This document shows positions 38,491 through 42,122 of a DNA stretch of 42,122 nt, one piece after another (within the stretch, counting starts at the first letter, position 1; every line of letters starts with the position of its first letter). Location of the stretch: positions 1 to 42,122 of the forward strand of contig NZ_REBQ01000148.1 in the NCBI RefSeq assembly GCF_007692655.1, written 5' to 3'. The stretch is from Halomonas sp. (GTDB lineage: Bacteria; Pseudomonadota; Gammaproteobacteria; Pseudomonadales; Halomonadaceae). A program made the translations under genes and the position numbers. The notes under the pieces were generated by a model. It worked only from the letters and a program-made list of their open reading frames with translations. It made no database searches and was not told the DNA's origin.

Positions 38491-41052
38491 TTAGACCAGC
38501 TCTCGCCACTGATACAACAGCGCCAGCGCTTCCCGCGGCGTTAAACCATCCATATCCACGTTTTCCAGCGCCTCGACCACGGGATGCGGAGCGGCAGCGA
38601 AGAGGTCGTTCTGCTGCGGCACGTCCCGCGGTGCTTTGGCCGTATTATCTACATCCCGCTGCTCTAGGCTTATCAGCTTCTCACGAGCACGTTTAATCAC
38701 ATGATTTGGCACGCCCGCTAACTGCGCCACTTGCAAGCCGTAGCTCTGGCTGGCCGGGCCCGCCTCAATGCGATGCATAAACACAATGCTGTCGCCATGC
38801 TCGGTGGCTGTTAAATGGATATTGGCCACCCCTTCCATATGCTCAGGCAGCGCCGTCATTTCAAAGTAATGCGTTGCAAACAGCGTTAGCGCGCGCCCTT
38901 TGGCCAGGTGTTCGGCGCTGGCCCAGGCCAGCGATAAGCCGTCAAAGGTGCTGGTGCCGCGGCCAATTTCATCCATCAGGATCAAGCTTTGCTGGGTAGC
39001 GTTGTGGAGGATATTGGCGGTTTCGGTCATTTCGACCATAAAGGTGGAGCGCCCGCCTGCCAAATCATCCGATGAGCCAATGCGGGTAAAGATACGGTCA
39101 AGCGGGCCGATCTCAGCGGCATCGGCGGGCACAAAGCTACCGCAGTGGGCCAGCAGGGCGATGAGCGCCGTTTGACGCATATAGGTCGATTTACCGCCCA
39201 TATTGGGGCCGGTAATAATCAGCATATGCTGGTCTGGATTGAGCGTCACGTCGTTGGGTACAAAGGGCGTTTCGCTGACCTGTTCAACCACCGGGTGGCG
39301 CCCGGCGTCGATTTGAATGCCGGTAGTTTCGCTGAGCGTGGGGCGAACCCAGTTCAGCGCCTCGGCGCGTTCCGCAAAGGCGCACAGTACGTCCAGCTCC
39401 GCCAACGCTTGAGAGGTACTCTGCAGCGCGTGCAGGCTATCGTTGAGATCGCCAAGCAGACGATCGTAAAGCCACTTTTCACGGGTCAGCGCACGGGACT
39501 TCGCCGATAGCGCCTTATCCTCAAACTCCTTAAGCTCGGGAATAATAAACCGTTCGGCGTTTTTCAGCGTTTGGCGGCGAATATAGTCAGCCGGTGCCTG
39601 CTGGGCTTGGGAGCGGGGCAGTTCAATAAAGTAGCCGTGTACCCGGTTGTAGCCGACTTTGAGATTGGCAAGGCCAGTGCGCTCACGTTCGCGAATTTCT
39701 AGCTGAATAAGATAGTCACCAGCGTTTTCAGCCATACCGCGATGCTCATCGAGCTCAGCATCAAAACCATCGGCTATGACACCGCCATCGCGGATCACCA
39801 CCGGCGGGTTTTCCACCAGCGCGCGAGTGAGCATATCGGCCATTTCCGGGTAGGGGCGAATATGCGGGCGAAGGTTATCCAAGGCGCTGCCGCTCTCTAC
39901 CTCGCTTAGCTGCTGCTCCAATTCGGGGAGGGTTACCAGTGCATCGCGCAGGCGCGCCAAATCGCGCGGACGGGCGCTATACAGCGCAACGCGAGCAAGG
40001 ATGCGCTCTACGTCACCGACGGCGCTTAAGGTCTCACGCAGCGGCATATAGGCGGCATCCAGGCTTAACAGCGCCACGCCTGCATGGCGGGCCTGGACGA
40101 TCTCGCGTTGGCGCAGCGGGCGGTTGAGCCAGCGTTTTAGCAGCCGCGAGCCCATGGCGGTGGTACAGGTGTCCAGTACACTGGCCAGGGTATTGTCACC
40201 ACTACCGCCAAGGTTGATGTCGATTTCCAGGTTGCGCCGACTGGCGGCGTCGATAACGACCGCATCGTCACGATTTTCTACGCTGATCGCGGTTACGTGG
40301 GGCAGGCGCGAGCGCTGAGTGTCTCGGGCGTAGTCGATTAGTACCCCCGCGGCAATCAGCGCGGTGGTTAAGTGGGCGCAGCCAAAGCCGCGTAAGTCCT
40401 GTACTTCAAACTGATCACAGAGGCTGCGGGTGGCGCTGTCTAGGTCAAACAGCCACTCGCCCTGGCGGCGCAGGCTGCGCTTTTGCGACCAGGCATCGGG
40501 TAGCGTGAGGCTTTCGGGCACCAGCAGCTCGGCGGGGGAAAGGCGAGTCAGTTCCGCCAGCATCTCCGCTTCGCTCTCCACTTCCAGTACGTTAAAACGC
40601 CCGCTGGAAAGCTCTAGCCAGGCAAGGCCCCAGCTCTCTTTGCCGGGGGAAACAGACACCAATACGTTATCCCGACGTGCATCAAGCAGTGCTTCATCGT
40701 GGAGCGTGCCGGGGGTGACAATACGTACCACCTGGCGATCAACAGGCCCTTTGCTGGTGGCGGGGTCGCCGATCTGTTCGCAAATGGCTACCGACTCGCC
40801 GCCAGCGACCAGGCGCGCTAGATAGCCTTCAGCGCTGTGGTAGGGTACACCCGCCATGGGGATCGGTTTGCCACCCGACTGACCACGTTGAGTGAGGGTA
40901 ATATCCAGCAGCGCAGCGGCGCGTTTGGCGTCGTCAAAAAAGAGTTCATAAAAATCCCCCATGCGGTAAAACAGCAATACCTCGGGGTGCTCGCGTTTGA
41001 TCTTTAAATACTGGGTGATCATTGGCGTGTTGGGGGGGAAGGCCTGTGACAT
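38491..41052 (-). CDS. mutS: DNA mismatch repair protein MutS
   Basis: An 853-residue mismatch sensor that clamps on mispaired DNA and, on ATP binding, recruits MutL. The mismatch-reading domain I has the Phe-Tyr-Glu wedge ([13 protein letters not shown], near residue 32). The connector and lever/clamp domains follow. The ATPase domain has Walker [23 protein letters not shown] (about 613-634), ST-motif [16 protein letters not shown], Walker [17 protein letters not shown], and the C-terminal helices ending in [11 protein letters not shown], a MutS tetramerisation-type tail. I prefer ATG 41052 because AGGA lies five bases upstream; ATG 41058 would add Met-Pro. It is divergent from pncC. Confidence 0.96.
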   Translation of the reverse strand: MSQAFPPNTPMITQYLKIKREHPEVLLFYRMGDFYELFFDDAKRAAALLDITLTQRGQSGGKPIPMAGVPYHSAEGYLARLVAGGESVAICEQIGDPATSKGPVDRQVVRIVTPGTLHDEALLDARRDNVLVSVSPGKESWGLAWLELSSGRFNVLEVESEAEMLAELTRLSPAELLVPESLTLPDAWSQKRSLRRQGEWLFDLDSATRSLCDQFEVQDLRGFGCAHLTTALIAAGVLIDYARDTQRSRLPHVTAISVENRDDAVVIDAASRRNLEIDINLGGSGDNTLASVLDTCTTAMGSRLLKRWLNRPLRQREIVQARHAGVALLSLDAAYMPLRETLSAVGDVERILARVALYSARPRDLARLRDALVTLPELEQQLSEVESGSALDNLRPHIRPYPEMADMLTRALVENPPVVIRDGGVIADGFDAELDEHRGMAENAGDYLIQLEIRERERTGLANLKVGYNRVHGYFIELPRSQAQQAPADYIRRQTLKNAERFIIPELKEFEDKALSAKSRALTREKWLYDRLLGDLNDSLHALQSTSQALAELDVLCAFAERAEALNWVRPTLSETTGIQIDAGRHPVVEQVSETPFVPNDVTLNPDQHMLIITGPNMGGKSTYMRQTALIALLAHCGSFVPADAAEIGPLDRIFTRIGSSDDLAGGRSTFMVEMTETANILHNATQQSLILMDEIGRGTSTFDGLSLAWASAEHLAKGRALTLFATHYFEMTALPEHMEGVANIHLTATEHGDSIVFMHRIEAGPASQSYGLQVAQLAGVPNHVIKRAREKLISLEQRDVDNTAKAPRDVPQQNDLFAAAPHPVVEALENVDMDGLTPREALALLYQWRELV

Positions 41053-41171
41053 GGGCATCCTGATTGAGCGTGGCGTAAGCCGTCTCGACTTACGGCATGT
41101 GCAAGTTCTTTAAGAAAGCTAAACGCAGTATTCTACGCTGAACTGACGACTCACTTGAAGGAGCGACGATA

Positions 41172-41702
41172 GTGACCAGTGAAACTAGCCTGAAAAGTCT
41201 TGATTTAACGCAGTTGGCGCAGCGCCTTGGGCAGCTTTGCAAACAGTTAGGTGTGGAGATCACTGCCGCTGAATCATGCACAGGCGGTGGCATTGCCAGC
41301 ATGATTACCTCCACAGCAGGCAGTTCAGCTTACTTTACGACCGGCTATGTGACCTATTCAAATGCAGCGAAGACCCGCCTGCTAGGCGTGCCAAACGCTA
41401 TACTGGAAGCGCACGGGGCCGTCAGCGAAGAAGTGGTGAAAGCCATGGTGTTAGGCGCCTGTCGTGATAGCGGTGCAGGCTTAGGCGTTGCCGTTAGCGG
41501 TGTTGCCGGGCCGGATGGCGGTAGCGCTGAAAAGCCAGTGGGAACGGTATGGCTAGCCTGGGGAGACATGAACTCTCAGCAGGCAGCGTGTTTTCACTTT
41601 CCTGGTGACCGCCAAGCCGTGCGTGAGTTGGCCGTGCGGGAAGCCCTGGCAGGGCTGCTGATACGACTCGCTGAGCGTGAAAAAATAAGCGCCAAGAAAT
41701 AG
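41172..41702 (+). CDS. pncC: Nicotinamide-nucleotide amidohydrolase (CinA C-terminal type)
   Basis: A 176-residue stand-alone CinA C-terminal domain. It deamidates nicotinamide mononucleotide to nicotinate mononucleotide in NAD recycling. Family motifs: ITAAESCTGGGIASMITSTAGSSAYFTTGYVTYSNAAKTRLLGV (with the catalytic Ser/Thr-Gly-Gly region, about residues 32-75), VSEEVVKAMVLGA, and GLGVAVSGVAGPDGGSAEKPVGTVWLAW. The GTG start has GGAG nine to ten bases upstream and matches the family length. It lies directly before recA, an arrangement shared by many gammaproteobacteria. Confidence 0.94.
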   Translation: MTSETSLKSLDLTQLAQRLGQLCKQLGVEITAAESCTGGGIASMITSTAGSSAYFTTGYVTYSNAAKTRLLGVPNAILEAHGAVSEEVVKAMVLGACRDSGAGLGVAVSGVAGPDGGSAEKPVGTVWLAWGDMNSQQAACFHFPGDRQAVRELAVREALAGLLIRLAEREKISAKK

Positions 41703-41813
41703 CCTAAAGAAAAAGGTTTGCAGGGACGGAGTTGTTAAGGAAGGGTTCGCAGGAAAATAGTTGTGAGAAAGCGTGATCAAAGATTTGTTTAACGCTCAAA
41801 CTTTGGCATACTA

Positions 41814-41829
41814 CTGGCTAATTATACAG
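41814..41829 (+). promoter_or_regulatory. LexA (SOS) box of recA
   Basis: CTGGCTAATTATACAG fits CTG-N10-CAG, flanked by TA on the left. It lies 21 bp before the recA ATG, just after a plausible promoter (TTGTTT at 41785 and CATACT at 41807, 16-bp spacing), so LexA binding would block transcription start. Confidence 0.75.
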
Positions 41830-41850
41830 CTTGTTATGAGGAATCACTGA

Positions 41851-42122
41851 ATGGCTCAGGATGACAACCGCAATAAAGCGCTAAACGCTGCACTCACCCA
41901 AATCGACCGTCAGTTCGGCAAGGGCACCGTCATGCGTCTAGGCGACGCACCGCGCGTGGTCATGCCGTCGGTTTCTACCGGTTCATTGGGCTTGGATATC
42001 GCTCTTGGCATCGGCGGCCTGCCGTTTGGCCGCGTGTGCGAAATCTTTGGTCCGGAATCTTCGGGTAAAACGACCCTGACCCTTTCGGTGATTGCTCAGG
42101 CGCAAAAGCAGGGCAAAGTGTG
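41851..42122 (+). CDS. recA: RecA recombinase, 5' part (runs off the window)
   Basis: The first 90 codons of rec[33 protein letters not shown], then [37 protein letters not shown] with the Walker A P-loop GPESSGKT (about residues 68-75). RecA forms filaments on single-stranded DNA, drives strand exchange, and triggers LexA self-cleavage. The start is fixed by family alignment and a GAGGA ribosome site eight bases upstream. A LexA box precedes it. The gene is cut only by the window edge; nothing suggests damage. Confidence 0.97.
   Translation, partial: MAQDDNRNKALNAALTQIDRQFGKGTVMRLGDAPRVVMPSVSTGSLGLDIALGIGGLPFGRVCEIFGPESSGKTTLTLSVIAQAQKQGKV

Overview
The window is a chromosomal, gene-dense segment of a gammaproteobacterium, most likely a member of the Halomonadaceae (Halomonas and relatives). 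That placement is inference from gene content, gene order (pilMNOPQ-aroK-aroB-gltBD, pyrG-kdsA-eno, fdxA-mutS-pncC-recA), intermediate-to-high GC with relaxed start codons, and the protein sequences; no rRNA or tRNA gene is present to confirm it. Insertion sequences, prophage genes and CRISPR arrays were not seen.

Layout. Positions 1-4560: DNA repair and stress genes (mpg on the minus strand; selO, SOS-controlled dinB, an alpha/beta hydrolase and a small YkoF-like protein on the plus strand), closed by a hairpin terminator. Positions 4567-7647, minus strand: a GABA/5-aminovalerate aminotransferase and an overlapping cyclic-di-GMP pair (EAL phosphodiesterase, then PAS-GGDEF cyclase). Positions 7966-15383: a probable glutarate block, with a class III CoA-transferase, glutaryl-CoA dehydrogenase and a GntR/FCD regulator on the minus strand facing a divergent TAXI-type TRAP transporter operon (binding protein, DUF1850 protein, fused permease). 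Positions 15476-17123: an Old Yellow Enzyme family reductase preceded by a strong palindrome, and an ArsR-type regulator. Positions 17207-26859: mrcA (PBP1A) divergent from pilMNOPQ-aroK-aroB, ended by a 22-bp stem terminator. Positions 27269-33166: gltBD (glutamate synthase). Positions 33430-37538: pyrG, kdsA, eno. Positions 37344-37845: the most interesting non-coding region. Positions 37888-42122: fdxA, mutS (both minus), pncC and the 5' part of recA with its SOS box.

Most notable observation. Between eno and fdxA lies a roughly 170-nt stretch with eleven GGA motifs in about 140 nt, ending in a UACG-loop, U8 intrinsic terminator. About 180 bp upstream of its predicted start is a perfect 28-bp palindrome containing TGTAAG-N6-CTTACA, which matches the GacA/UvrY upstream activating sequence. 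Together these predict a CsrB/RsmZ-type sRNA that sequesters CsrA/RsmA under GacS/GacA (BarA/UvrY) control.

Other points: two copies of a structured REP-like intergenic element share a 17-nt identical core (33191-33287 and 38375-38453); LexA boxes precede dinB and recA; an imperfect 24-bp palindrome precedes the OYE gene. How the genes work together: the aminotransferase, CoA-transferase, GcdH and TAXI transporter could form a C5 (lysine, 5-aminovalerate, glutarate) uptake and catabolism module, while gltBD supplies glutamate. The remainder is conserved housekeeping: peptidoglycan, type IV pili, shikimate pathway, CTP, KDO, glycolysis and DNA repair.
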